The notes beneath the pieces are model-generated. The model had not been told where the DNA came from. It searched no databases and saw only the letters and a program-made list of their open reading frames with translations. The position numbers and the translations under genes were made by a program. Of a stretch of 64,000 bases of DNA, positions 53,255 through 63,400 are shown piece after piece. Within the stretch, counting starts at the first letter, position 1. Every line of letters begins with the position of its first letter. The DNA comes from Prinia subflava (lineage: Eukaryota > Chordata > Aves > Passeriformes > Cisticolidae), in NCBI RefSeq assembly GCF_021018805.1, contig NC_086259.1, positions 15,281,001 to 15,345,000 on the forward strand, written 5' to 3'.

Positions 53255-53345
53255 CTGAGTGATACCGTGTGGACTTGAATCCTTGTCCCCAAGAGGACAG
53301 TAGCTGACAGCTTGTGCTCTAGTCTGTTGAACTACTTGATTATTA
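53255..53345 (-). ncRNA. tRNA-like sequence, probably a tRNA-derived SINE head or tRNA relic
   Basis: On the minus strand tagttcaacag (53324-53334) fits the RNA polymerase III A box TRGYNNANNNG exactly. It is followed by D-arm-like pairing (gttc with gagc, one G-U). Downstream, gattcaagtcc (within 53271-53282) fits the B box GGTTCRANYCC except for one G-to-A change. A-to-B spacing of about 40 nt is normal, and gtcctcttggggac between them could be a variable-arm hairpin. The T stem and anticodon stem pair poorly and there is no clear acceptor stem, so a functional tRNA is unlikely. A decayed tRNA-derived SINE head is the preferred reading. Confidence 0.35.
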
Positions 53346-54232
53346 TGTTTTTTGACCTCTGTATGTCCCTGTATTTGTAGCATTCTTGTCCTTTTACCCT
53401 TGGGAGAGCCAGGAGAATGTTTCAACTGAGAAAAGCAGAGGCAAAGTAAACCAACTATGTACACCACTTCTGTAGCAAGTAAACAGCTTTGAACTGCTGA
53501 AGAGGAATTGTTCTGGGGTTCTATTGCATAATGCAAGGCAGCATCATCTTTCTCAAGTCTCTGACCATCAAACAGAAGAAAATATTTACCCAGTGGGGCA
53601 GAATGAATTCCAGAATGATGTGCATCTTGTGGGGGTAAAAAAACTCTTTGTAGCAAAGTTTGGTTTAGCATTTTCGGACTCCAGCAATTGATACTTCCTA
53701 TGGAGACTGAACCTGTGGAAAATTTCGTTGTGTTTATTTTGCTGTCCTGATAACTCTGTCTGGAATGGGACCAGAAGAATTGGAGTGATATTCTGTTTAA
53801 ACCAAACCTGTAAGATCGTTGTAGCAGGCAGAATGGGTACTAGCAAAATAGAAAACAGATGTAGGGAGCAAAGTGCCAGATGTAATGAAATGGGGAGATC
53901 AGATGGATCACTTGAGCTTGGGAGACAATTGGAGACTCTTCCTGGTTTCCTTCTGTGCTGTTTTGTGTGCTGCTGTCCTTTCATTTCTCCAGCAATGCTC
54001 AGGGTGTAACCTTGTAATCCCAACAGATCCCTATTGCAACACCAGCTACCTGATTCTGTGATGATTTCAGTGTTGTGATGAAAACAGGATTTTGGTTCAT
54101 TTTGTTCTTAGATATGGAGTTTCAAAATACCTGGAAACAGGGATCTTAAAGCTGAAAATTGTGTTTTGGGATAGTGTGTCCTCTCCTAGGTGAAAAGTTG
54201 GCTTTAGGGATATAGAACATTTCTTCTGAAGA
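53346..54232. other. Intronic stretch with long overlapping minus-strand chance frames
   Basis: Two overlapping minus-strand frames (158 codons at 53195-53671 and 145 at 53586-54023) together keep about 830 bp open in alternating frames. The translations show no domain I recognise, no signal peptide and no codon pattern that would support a gene. They are kept only as a note; an eroded mobile element is one alternative. Confidence 0.35.
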
Positions 54233-54430
54233 CACAGAATCACAGAATGGTTTGGGTTGGACCTTAAAGCCCATCTTGTTCCAAGCCCCTGCCATGGGCA
54301 GGGACACCTCCCACTACCCCAGGCTGCTCCAAGCCCTGTCCAGCCTGGCCTTGGACACTTCCAGGGGTGGGGAGTCCACAATTTCTCTGGGCAAGCTGTG
54401 CCAGGGCCTCCCCACCCTCACAGGGAAGTG
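54233..54430 (-). mobile_element. CR1 LINE 3' end, minus orientation
   Basis: Read on the + strand it starts cacagaatcacagaatgg, then tttgggttggaccttaaagc, 'ccctgccatgggcagggacacc', 'caggctgctccaagccctgtcc', 'ggccttggacacttccagggg', 'gggcaagctgtgccagggcctcc' and 'ccaccctcacaggga'. This is the reverse complement of the avian CR1 3' region and its octamer-repeat terminus. It is better preserved than the copy at 8.0-8.2 kb. It ends about 570 bp upstream of the WWOX exon, in antisense orientation to the gene. No open reading frame of the element survives. Confidence 0.95.
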
Positions 54431-54960
54431 CATTTATGATATGCCCTGGTAAACTCTCATTCTATAAAGCACTGTGTATACTGATCTGTTATTTTATGTA
54501 GTAATTTTATTCTGTCTTTTATATCATCTACTATGAAAAATAGATTTTTTTTATTAATATGTGCCAGTATCAAGTTAGCTGTTTTTTATAGAGTATTTAC
54601 TGATTCTTTTTTTCCTATTGGTGTGGTATCTAAAAAATAGCATGTATCGAGAATAGCACTTGCTCTACTTTTTATTTCATGAGTTACATAAGTTTCACCA
54701 TCAAAATCAAAACAAAAAGATATCTATTGACCTTAACACTGCCTTGAGTCGATTCATTGCATTAAATAAAGCTGTGCATTACATAGTGTATGTTTTTAGC
54801 AGAATCACCAAATCACAAATGCTACTTTTGGCACTAAATGTTGTACTCATCCATCCCTTTTGATGATTTGTATTCACTCTGGGGTTATAATGTTAAACAA
54901 GGGAATCAGACAAGTTTCATAACACATTTACTGTAACATGATACTGTGAACTGAACTTGC
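54431..54960. other. WWOX: Intron immediately upstream of the exon
   Basis: AT-rich sequence between the CR1 tail and the splice acceptor region. No repeat or regulatory element could be named. Confidence 0.5.
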
Positions 54961-54996
54961 TGTTATTTATCTTTTTTATATTTTCTCTTGTTCCAG
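54961..54996 (+). other. WWOX: 3' splice site of WWOX intron 5
   Basis: A pyrimidine-rich tract (ttatttatcttttttatatt, then ttctcttgttccag) ends in AG at 54995-54996, immediately before the His codon that opens the coding exon. No other AG lies between the tract and the exon. A branch point cannot be fixed; a partial match to yUnAy (gtaac) lies near 54933-54937, about 60 nt upstream, which is rather distant. The site is constitutive-looking by strength. Confidence 0.9.
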
Positions 54997-55085
54997 CATA
55001 AAGCCAAGGTAGAGGCAATGACCTTAGACCTTGCTTCTCTTCAGAGTGTGCAGCACTTTGCTGAAGCATTCAAATCCAAGAATCT
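54997..55085 (+). CDS. WWOX: WWOX internal coding exon (equivalent of human exon 6), 89 bp
   Basis: The segment reads as 29 full codons plus two bases of a split codon, beginning His-Lys-Ala-Lys and containing [17 protein letters not shown], then AEAFKSKN and a split Leu. I recognise this as the WWOX oxidoreductase (short-chain dehydrogenase/reductase, SDR) domain, differing from human at a few positions (for example Ser-Leu-Gln where human has Leu-Leu-Arg). WWOX is a two-WW-domain tumour-suppressor adaptor with a C-terminal SDR fold. The Asp-Leu in 'TLDLAS' corresponds to the SDR acidic residue that contacts the adenine ring of the cofactor. The Rossmann glycine motif lies in the preceding exon, and the NAG-like motif and YxxxK catalytic pair lie in later exons, all outside this window. 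Length (89 bp) and phase (starts in phase 0, leaves 2 nt) equal human c.517-605. It is flanked by a strong acceptor and donor, has no stop codons, and has no competing frame. The gene continues off both window ends. Confidence 0.95.
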
Positions 55086-55091
55086 GTAAGT
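55084..55091 (+). other. WWOX: 5' splice site of WWOX intron 6
   Basis: The sequence is ct|gtaagt, with intron bases 55086-55091 matching the U1 snRNA complement at all six intronic positions. The two exonic bases are CT rather than the usual AG, so pairing strength comes from the intron side. Cutting here leaves two bases of a Leu codon, in agreement with the known phase of WWOX exon 6. Confidence 0.9.
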
Positions 55092-55549
55092 ACTCAGAAA
55101 ATTAGATGTAATAATTTCTTGTTATTTTAATGTCTTTATTAGCTGAGCACAGTTGGCAGATTCACCATAGTTGGATGGATCACCAACTGCAGCTAGTGAA
55201 TAATCTTTTCATAGGATTTTTTTTCAATGTAAATTAAAGATCATTTGTTTTCATACAAAAAAAAAATTACAGTTCTCTTATTATTTGATGTGCAGCCTCA
55301 CTTTTAAAGAGCTTTTTTACCCTGTTGCTGTTGAAAAAGACCAAAGCTGAATTGCATGAAAACAGCTCAGGCAACTTTTAACAGTTTTGCAGTGGTTTGG
55401 AAGAGGTCAGGGATGAACAATTAGTGCACAGCTTGTCTTACTTTGTTTTCTAACCTTCTCTCTCTCCTTTTCATTTTTAAAGCTTTAAAATTATAGCTCT
55501 AAGAGATAGCTCCATTTTCCAGACCTGTGTGTGGAATAGTCCATAATAA
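55092..55549. other. WWOX: Intron between the donor and the homopurine array
   Basis: AT-rich intron with a short A-run at about 55257-55267. No feature was identified. Confidence 0.5.
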
Positions 55550-55697
55550 TAAAAGAAAAAGAAAAAGGAAAAAAGAAAAAGAAAAAGAAAAAGAAAAAGA
55601 AAAAGAAAAAGAAAAAGAAAAAGAAAAAGAAAAAGAAAAAGAAAAAGAAAAAGAAAAAGAAAAAGAAAAAGAAAAAGAAAAGAAAAAGGGGAGAGGT
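55550..55697. repeat. AAAAAG hexanucleotide homopurine array
   Basis: About 147 bp without a single pyrimidine on the + strand. G residues are spaced exactly six bases apart from 55575 to 55677 (about 18 perfect hexamers), flanked by imperfect units (aaaag, aaaaagg, aaaaaggggagagg). The opposite strand is homopyrimidine CTTTTT. Such tracts can adopt triplex (H-DNA) structure and mutate in length. It lies about 465 bp after the WWOX exon 6 donor; the lysine/glutamate- or phenylalanine/serine-repeat translations here are artefacts. Confidence 0.97.
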
Positions 55698-56907
55698 TGG
55701 GTTAATGACATCACTTAACAATAGACAAATTTGCATGGAGATAACCAGATTAGATTCCAAATGGTTTGTTTAATTTAGCTTGAACAGAGCAATGAATGTC
55801 TGAATTGAAGAAATTATTTTAAAGTTTTAAAGTTCCAAGTCTTGACAATAAATTCCACACTTTGTGCTTTTATCTGCAATTTGACCCATTGATTGTTGTG
55901 TGTATTCAAACTTAGCTATTTTCTGGAAATATTTCTGTAACTGATACGCATCTTAGTGTTCTTCTCAAGAGAATATGACCTCTTAGATGGCTTTGAAAAT
56001 ACATTGTGGTAGAGAAAATATATAACAGTGTTTTTTTCACTTTTGAAACACTGCCAAAGTTAAATCTCACATGGATAGACAGATGACATTTTAGTACTTA
56101 TAGGTCTTCTAGATTAAAGAATTGTCAAAACTTCTAACAGAAGTTTCTTTACTGCCAAAATCCTTAGTCTCAGTATTTTCTTATCATGTTCTCTTCATAA
56201 ATTAAAATTTCTTGACAGACAAATCCTTGCAGTATTGCTGCTTTAGCACTGACTTGGTTTTGTGGTGTGAGAGCAGTAAGTGTTTTAATTTAGAATCTTC
56301 ATGCTTTTAATATGCTACATTTCTTTAAATGTATGGTGCAGTGGAAAGTCAAAATCACCCTTCTTCCAAATGCAGTTCCTAACCTGATTTGTGTGTTGGA
56401 GCTCATACCGTGGTTGTCCTAGCTACTGCATTAGGTATGTATGTTTATAAATCCTTGGAAGTGAAGAGGCTTAAATCAATTTTTGCCAGAGAACTTAGGA
56501 AATGAGAAGATCTAGAATCAGTAAAACCTGTTTTGTTTTTGTTGGCATACCCCGTTCTACCAGTGTAGGTCTGTTAAGCTACATTGTCAGTGATGGACAG
56601 GCTCTACTAAGGTTTCACTCTCATTCTATTTGGAAAAACATTTAGTAACAGACAGCATCTAAAGCCTCTGCCTTGCCTTCAGGCCTGAAATATGTGCTCA
56701 GATGTGCCTGTGTCTGGCAGGACTCATCCAGGCATTATGTGAAAGTCTATGTTCTGTATCTGTTGGGGGACTTGTGGGGTTTTGACCAAAATGAATTTCC
56801 AGTTATATTTTGTTTAAAGTCTGAGGCTGGATGGAAACCAGACCCCACAGACTGCCTGCAGCCCTGGATCTTTATCTGATGCAGATACAGAAGAGTCACC
56901 TTACAAC
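55698..56907. other. Intronic stretch without recognised genes
   Basis: AT-rich intron; no recognisable element. Confidence 0.5.
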
Positions 56908-56980
56908 CATCTGCACTGGCCAGAGGGTGGACTGGAAGGCCTACCAGGTCTTTCTGGCCTCTGATTTATTTGTGATTTAA
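56908..56980 (+). mobile_element. Degraded CR1 LINE 3' tail, + orientation
   Basis: 'agagggtggactggaaggcc' followed by 'taccaggtctttctggcctc' and 'tgatttatttgtgattt' aligns in order with the CR1 terminal consensus (ggttggactagatgacctcc ... ggtcccttccagcctctgat ... attctgtgatt). Many substitutions are present, and the upstream limit cannot be set. It seems to belong to an older CR1 group than the two longer copies. Confidence 0.55.
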
Positions 56981-57106
56981 CTATGTCTGGATAAGTTTGG
57001 AAAAGCAGAGGCATCTCATTGCTGCAGTGGTGGGCTGATGTGTTCCCCAGCTCTAATGAACACTAACGACCTTTGTCCGTCTCCTCGTTCGTTTGTTTTG
57101 CTGCAG

Positions 57107-57398
57107 TGTCCGGAGGCTTTTGTCACCTCGGGGATTCCTTTGCACCAGTGGCTTTATGAGCAATTGGAAGGAATCTCATGGGCTCCAGTGACAGACTGAG
57201 CCTTGTTCTTTATGCCAGTCTTGTCAGTTGGCAGCCAAAATTTCTGGAAAGGGGTGGATGTGCCTGTAGGAGAGCCACGTTGTGCTGGAATCCTCCCCTT
57301 TCCCATGAGCGACCTTGTCACTCCTGTTAATGAGAGTAGGAAATACCTTAAGAGAAGAGGGTTTTCTTTCTCTTATGGATTTCTCAACAATAAGACAG
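57107..57398 (+). other. Exon-like segment inside WWOX intron 6 (possible cryptic or poison exon)
   Basis: gtttgttttgctgcag precedes position 57107 as a credible acceptor, and acag|gtagga follows 57398 as a moderate donor, delimiting 292 bp. If spliced to the WWOX exon upstream, the split Leu codon would be completed and 27 further sense codons would be read before TGA at 57189-57191, which would truncate the SDR domain and predict nonsense-mediated decay. The predicted peptide resembles nothing known. Introns this long contain many such pseudo-exons, so reality is doubtful without transcript data. Confidence 0.15.
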
Positions 57399-57420
57399 GT
57401 AGGAAAAGCAAATAAAGTGT

Positions 57421-57494
57421 TTGGTTTCTTTTTTTTTTTTTTTCTTTTTCTTTTTGGTTTTGGTTTTTTGTTTGTTTGGGTTTTTGTTTGTTTT
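57421..57494. repeat. T/G-rich low-complexity tract
   Basis: T-runs with interspersed C give way to ggttttggttttttgtttgt, then ttgggtttttgtttgttttc. It is the complement-style counterpart of the A/C-rich blocks at 18.4 and 42.1 kb. It lies inside a 191-codon minus-strand frame whose central Lys-rich part is merely its translation. Confidence 0.85.
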
Positions 57495-60400
57495 CCAAAC
57501 AAAACTATCATTTCAGTTCTGAGCTGTATAGGTCTTGGTTTCTCCAAAAATCTCTGAAACATCAAGGAGATATTTTGCATGAGCACACACATTTTAATAA
57601 AGGCCTGTATTTTATTTCTTACAGCATTTAATGTGAAGAGGCCTTTAGTGTTCAATGGTGAAGATCTGAAAGTTCTCTGTGCAAGGAGTGACATTCTCTG
57701 TTTAGTTTCTCCAGTCCACTGTTGGTTTTTGGGACACTGGTGTTTCCCAGAACCTGTTGGTCTTGGTGACACATGACGTAATAACTGAAAATTTATCAAA
57801 TAGGTAATAGATAGAAATTCTGCTTTTCTGGCACACTTTGTGGCTCAAGGTGCTATTTTTTGGCAGCAGATGTATGTGATGCTCATAGTCACATCACAAT
57901 CTGAGACCCTGTTCTTCCCTGGTTGATAGCAGTTGGAAAATAGTCTTGAAGAACAGCTCTCCTCCCGGATGAGAAAACTAAAATGGAACAACTCCAGAAA
58001 AAGGATCCCTAAATTTTATTGAGTTAAAACCTCTTGCAGCTGGGGAAGCTGGGTGTGTTTGTATTGCGGAGAGCAGAGGGGAAATTGCTGAAACTGTGAA
58101 TTTCTTGCCTTAATCAAATAAGTTGTAGAGAAAAAAAAAACTTCTTGAATGTGCTTGGGAATCTGAGAGATTGTGGAAACTACATAAAGAATGAAGAAAT
58201 GTCATTCTCTGCTCAGCAGGAATTTAACGGGGCTGGTTGCATACAGAAAACAAATGATGCAACAGAGGGAGCCTTGAGAAAAACATAAATAATAAACGGG
58301 AGGGAAGAGTTACTCTGAAAAGAAATATTTAATATGAATTGGAATAGTACTTAAAGCTAAGAAGCCTTTCTTGTTTGAAAGTAAAAGTCAAATGATTCAT
58401 CTATATTATCATACTTCTGAGATTTGGTAGAAATCTTTTATTCCTATATGGATTTGTTAGGTGTTGCAGACTTGTCCACAGATAAAATCTGAGCTCTGAA
58501 TATATAAACACTGGTAAATTATGCCATATTCCTATAAATATATTCTAGAAAATCCTTCATCCTCTCAGAAAAAAAAAAGATTTTTTTGTTTGCATTATCT
58601 ATACTCTTGAGTTGATACAGCTGTTTCTCTTTCTGAGACTTTTTTATCCATGCAGTTTCAAATAAAGCTTTGGGTAGAAGGGTTTTGCAGATTATTTTAG
58701 ATCCTGCAGTTCTGTGATTGCAGCAGTCAAACTTCCTCTAGGAGCAGGACAATGCCCTCCAGTTTTTTCTGCTCTCACAGTTAGAAGGATTCTGTGGGCA
58801 AAATAAGATAAAAACCTAAATTAGTTGGATCTCCCAAAGTCAGTTTTGGGAGAAGACAGAATAAAGCAATATTGCTGTTTAATATTTGAGCTAGCATTGT
58901 AGCACAACCTGAACACAGTGTGACTAACACATCAAATGGATGTCCAATAAAAAATAGCACTCAAAGATTTCTAGCACAAAATTTTTCAGAGAAGGCCAGC
59001 TGTCTTTTAGTATTTAGTTTTTCTGGTTTGTTTTCTGCAGATACATTCCCCATTGGGTGTTTCCACCAGGAGTGAATGAACTCCATCTTCCTTCCTTTTG
59101 GAGACAGTGCTAATGTTAGGATGAGAATGGGAAAAGAGATCTCAGTGCACCTAAATGGCTGGATTTGTTCAAGTTGCTTCTTTTATATGTATCAAGTCTT
59201 TCCCCTCTGCTGGTTTCCAGCTCAGGCAGTTCATTGAATGTCTCTGTTATGGAAAGTCAAAGAAATGATCTGTTTATAGTAATGTTCTGGGCTAAGATGG
59301 ATTTGGCATGAGCTGATTTTTGTGCAGCTGGCAGAGGCAGACCAACCAATCTTTCATATTAGTGTTTTGGAACTAAGAAACACTGAATTGAATCTGCTAT
59401 TCATTGAGTGGGCACGATGTGAGGAATTATGGTTGGGATTAATCCCCCTTATAGACAAAATGACAGCCCTCCTGTGATTGTACAGATCACAGCACTGAAA
59501 TTCAGTCAGGTCGGTGTCGAATTGGTGTTTGTGTAGGAGTGTAGACTTGTGGAAGTGGCACCTTGGTTTCTGTTTCTCAGTTTGATCATCCCATACTTGA
59601 CTGACTCCTGCATACTTTAACTGGGGGACAGCACTGATGTTTCAGTGCTAAAACTTCCAAGAGAGGACCTGTTGTCAGTATTTACAGCCATGGTGTCATG
59701 GCATTTGCCCAGTCCTCATCATAAGAACGCTTCCATGGTCAAAACAGCAGGCAGGAGTGAGCAGTGAAGTTAAAGATGAAATTTTATGTGCATTTGTAGT
59801 TTTCAGTGGTGCATGGTGCCAGTTGGTTTGAATTAAATTTGTTTTCTGCCAAACAGTAAGGCTTTAATTTAATGTTCTCTGTGTTTGAGGGGAAAAAAGC
59901 TGGAATCAGCCTGAAAAATCTTGAATTACTCCAAAGATATGAAACAATGTTTGCCAATAGCTACTGCTTAGATTCTCTCAATTGGTAGGAGAAATTCACA
60001 ATTATGCAGGACTTCCAGATGTAGATCTTCACTGCAGTTACTTTCCTTTACTTTAAAACAGGATTTTTTTTTGTGGCAAGAATTGGCATATGCTAACAGT
60101 TTATTCACTAATGATGTGTGTAGAAATATGGAAAAGACAGCAGTTATGAATTATGGTTCTCCATTTGGAAGTTTAGTCTCTTCTTATTTTCCTAACCAGA
60201 CCCAAAATGGAGTGGGCCAGGTTTTTAGCTGGCTTCCTTCGCTGAGGCCCCAAACTCTGTGACTGTATTCATTTTTCATGCTGCAGGCAGAAGTGTGCTG
60301 AAACCTTGCAGGTGCAATTAAGATTTTGGAGCCTGATGAAAAGTCAATCCAGAATATGATTTTTCTGCATTTCCATATATTATAACTGACATATTGCAGG

Positions 60401-63400
60401 TGTGTTATTTTTAATTCCAGTTGAATGACAATTAAATCATAGATACCGTGTGATAAATTCTGTGCATACCTGAGAATACAAATGTAAAAATGGGGTCTCA
60501 TTAGCAAGTTGTTACAAATATAACTTAAAAGATCTGGAAAAAATGAATTTATGATTCAGATCAATTATCAGTGATGCCATTATGTGAATATGTTTAATGG
60601 TTCTGTAGTCAATGTATCTCTACCAGAGAAGATTGTTGCTTATTGTCTTTCCAAACCTGAACATATTTTATATCACTGCACAACTCTCTTAACTCTTTGC
60701 CATTAATGGAATTACCTTTTGTGAATTAAAACTAGTGACAGGTGAGATTTTACATTTGTCTTCTCAGCTTAGAGTATGGTTGGCATCCTGGCAGTGCCAC
60801 TGAGGCACAAACTTCTGGACAATTGCGTATTTTGAGATATCAAAAAATACCCACATTGAATTAAGAAACATGCACAGTTCAGAAGTTACTGTTGCAGACA
60901 GCACATATCTTAAATTTAAATAAGATCAAAGGCTGACTATGTTTGAAACGTACATAATAATATTAGAGTAAAACTTTTTTTTCTCTTTGTGGTGATGCTG
61001 TGCCTTTTTAAAGCCTAGGGATTGTTTTTCTGCATAAATAGTTTTTCTTTTTCTTCTTTCTTCTGTTTTTAAGCTCTCGTACACAATTACCCCTTTGCAG
61101 TAGCATGTGTCAAGTCATGTGGATCCAAAAGCTCTTTCCAGTATTTTATAAATGAAAAATTAAAAATCTCAGAAGCTTTAGCCCTTCCCCCTTTTCCTGG
61201 AGGCAGATGTTTTCATCAGATAACCTTTCCTTTCATCTGCTCTATTGTGGAAATACCTTTTACCTCAAAAAATATATATATATTAAGTAAAGTCCATATT
61301 GCTTCACCTTAACTTTACCTACAGTTACAGCAACAAAAATTATGAAGTGTTTTCACACATTACTGACAAAGAGATTTTTTTTCCTCAAGATGTGTCAGCT
61401 GTGAAAGCTGTTTTGAGCATCTAAATAAGTAAAATATGCATGATTAATATGACTAATAACTGATTAAAACATATTCTGTCACAAATATACCAAGGATTTT
61501 TGAGCATTATGGCTTAATGAGTTTTGAGAAGCTCTGTGCATTTAATTGATGTTGCCTTCTAAAAATTCTGAATTATAAGGCCAGAGTATTTAATTACATA
61601 TACATTAAAATATATTTAGTCTATTTAGCCAAATGCTTTCTAGGGGAGATAATTAAACACAGAAGGCAGAGTCTGCTGGCACTTGGGTAGGGAAGCCTCA
61701 CTGCTGGCCTGAGACTGGCCACGGATCTTAGAATCCAAAAATTTGTGTAACAGACTGAAAAGGCTGTATTTCTTTATTAGCTGTTCCCCCAGATCCCAGA
61801 GGATGTCAAAGTACATTAATTTCCATCACTGCATGGAATCTTTCAGGTCTGAATGGCAGCACAGCTGCTGGAGGGGCCTTCTGAATTCTGTTACAGCTCT
61901 ATAATCTCTGGGCAAAGCAGTGAAGAGTCTTTGGCAAGGAAAATGCTCAAAATCTATGAGGTCTTGTATTCTTTGAATGGTCAACCGTGGTCCCAAAAAC
62001 ATTCTCCAAAGGTTTAGCTGTTTTCAATTGAAAATATTACAAATATGTGATAAAAGTAGTAATTGACTTTTTTGTTTGTTTTTTTTTGTGAGTTGTAGCT
62101 TTGTTTTTCAAACAAGTCCTTATTGTGTGCAAACGAAATTTGTATATTTACAGTACATGCAGAAACAACAAATTATTCCGTGGTTAGGAAAAAAATGAAT
62201 ATTTTTTTAGGTCTGGTTGTTTGTGACTGCATGTGAGTGTGTGTAAATAATGATTTGCTGCCAGAGTTTGAACAAGATGCACCACTTTGAGGCAGCAAAT
62301 GTCCTTAGGTGGGCTGCTGAATGAAATGGATATTTTCATTGCTGCTGTCTCTTCTTAATTTCTGAAGGTGCAGGTTGATGTGGGGTTGTTTTGGTAGTTG
62401 TCTCCTCACCATATATGTAAGAAAAAATAATAAAGGGAAACCCATGACTAACGGATGTTTTCTGTTTAGTTCCAAATCAGTTGAGACCTCTTTTCCTTCT
62501 GCAAACATTTCTGAAATTGTCCACTGAAGATTCTAGAGAGGTAATGAATAATGATTGAGGGATGGCTGAGCTGTATGGCAGGATGCAGATGATGTATTGG
62601 GAAGGCACAGGAGCAGCTGCTCACAGCAATTCCCATGTGTGTGTTATGAAGGAAGAATCAGAACAGTTTCAGTCCACTCCCATTAATCTCTTAGAAGAGG
62701 GGCAAAAGTATTTGCTCATCAAGTGTCAAATCCTGCAAAGAAGTCCAGTAGGATGAATTGCAGAGAATTTTCCTTGCTTCTAGCAGTGGATCATCCATCA
62801 GGACTCTAAGTCCTGTGTTAGAGGCTTGCCTTAAAATGAAGCCTGTCTGACAAGAATCCACATTTCTGTCTGCTGGAAGTTGGCATTAAAGGTATTTTTG
62901 CTGACCTTTTAGCCAATAGTTTTAGAAAAAGGGAATTTAGACCTTAAGCATTTGTTTCCAAAATTCATTGCATTAAGCAGTGAGTTTTTTGTTTTTCTTT
63001 TACATTGAACAAGTAAACATTTGAATATTTTTATTCCAGTATTAGATTATGCATGGTTCTGAGTTTTCCTGCTGCTGTCTGAACCCTGACTTAGTGATTT
63101 TCTTATTGCTCAGTCTCCTGTCAGCACTGCTTGTAAGACTGAGGGGGATTTCTGGAGATGGATGTTTAATTCACCCATTTTCTGGAGAGCTATAAGCTTC
63201 TCTTGCCTGTTGGATATTCCCTTTGTGAGCCTAGGCATTCCCTCATGGAAAGAAGCACAACTTTCTAACTTTCAGAGAAAGCAGCCTGGGTGTTGAGGGT
63301 TATGGAGTGGAAAAGTTTGGTGGGCTGTGACTTTGCTTCTTGTGGAGGAGAAGTCACAGCTCTGCCTTCTTTACTGGCCGTGACAGAGGTCTACAGTTGC

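Larger units (their letters stand above)
1..54996 (+). other. WWOX: WWOX intron 5 (3' part, at least 55 kb)
   Basis: Everything upstream of the exon lacks another recognisable exon on either strand, so it is assigned to the intron before human-equivalent exon 6. Sequence is AT-rich with scattered low-complexity tracts, three CR1 tails, two possible MIR-type relics and several gene-poor blocks rich in TAAT cores. WWOX introns are exceptionally large in human and span the common fragile site FRA16D; the size seen here is consistent with conservation of that architecture. The assignment rests on one exon, and a nested noncoding gene cannot be excluded from sequence alone. Open frames in this interval reach at most about 158 codons and none resembles a known protein. 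Confidence 0.85.

Noticed and set aside
55491..55760. Poly-Phe/Ser and Lys/Glu repeat proteins on both strands
   Set aside because: These are six-frame readings of the AAAAAG array.
57224..57799. Longest open frame in the window (191 codons, minus strand)
   Set aside because: Its central Lys/Thr-rich part is the translation of the T/G-rich tract, the rest resembles no protein, and it lies in intron 6 with no promoter or splice support.
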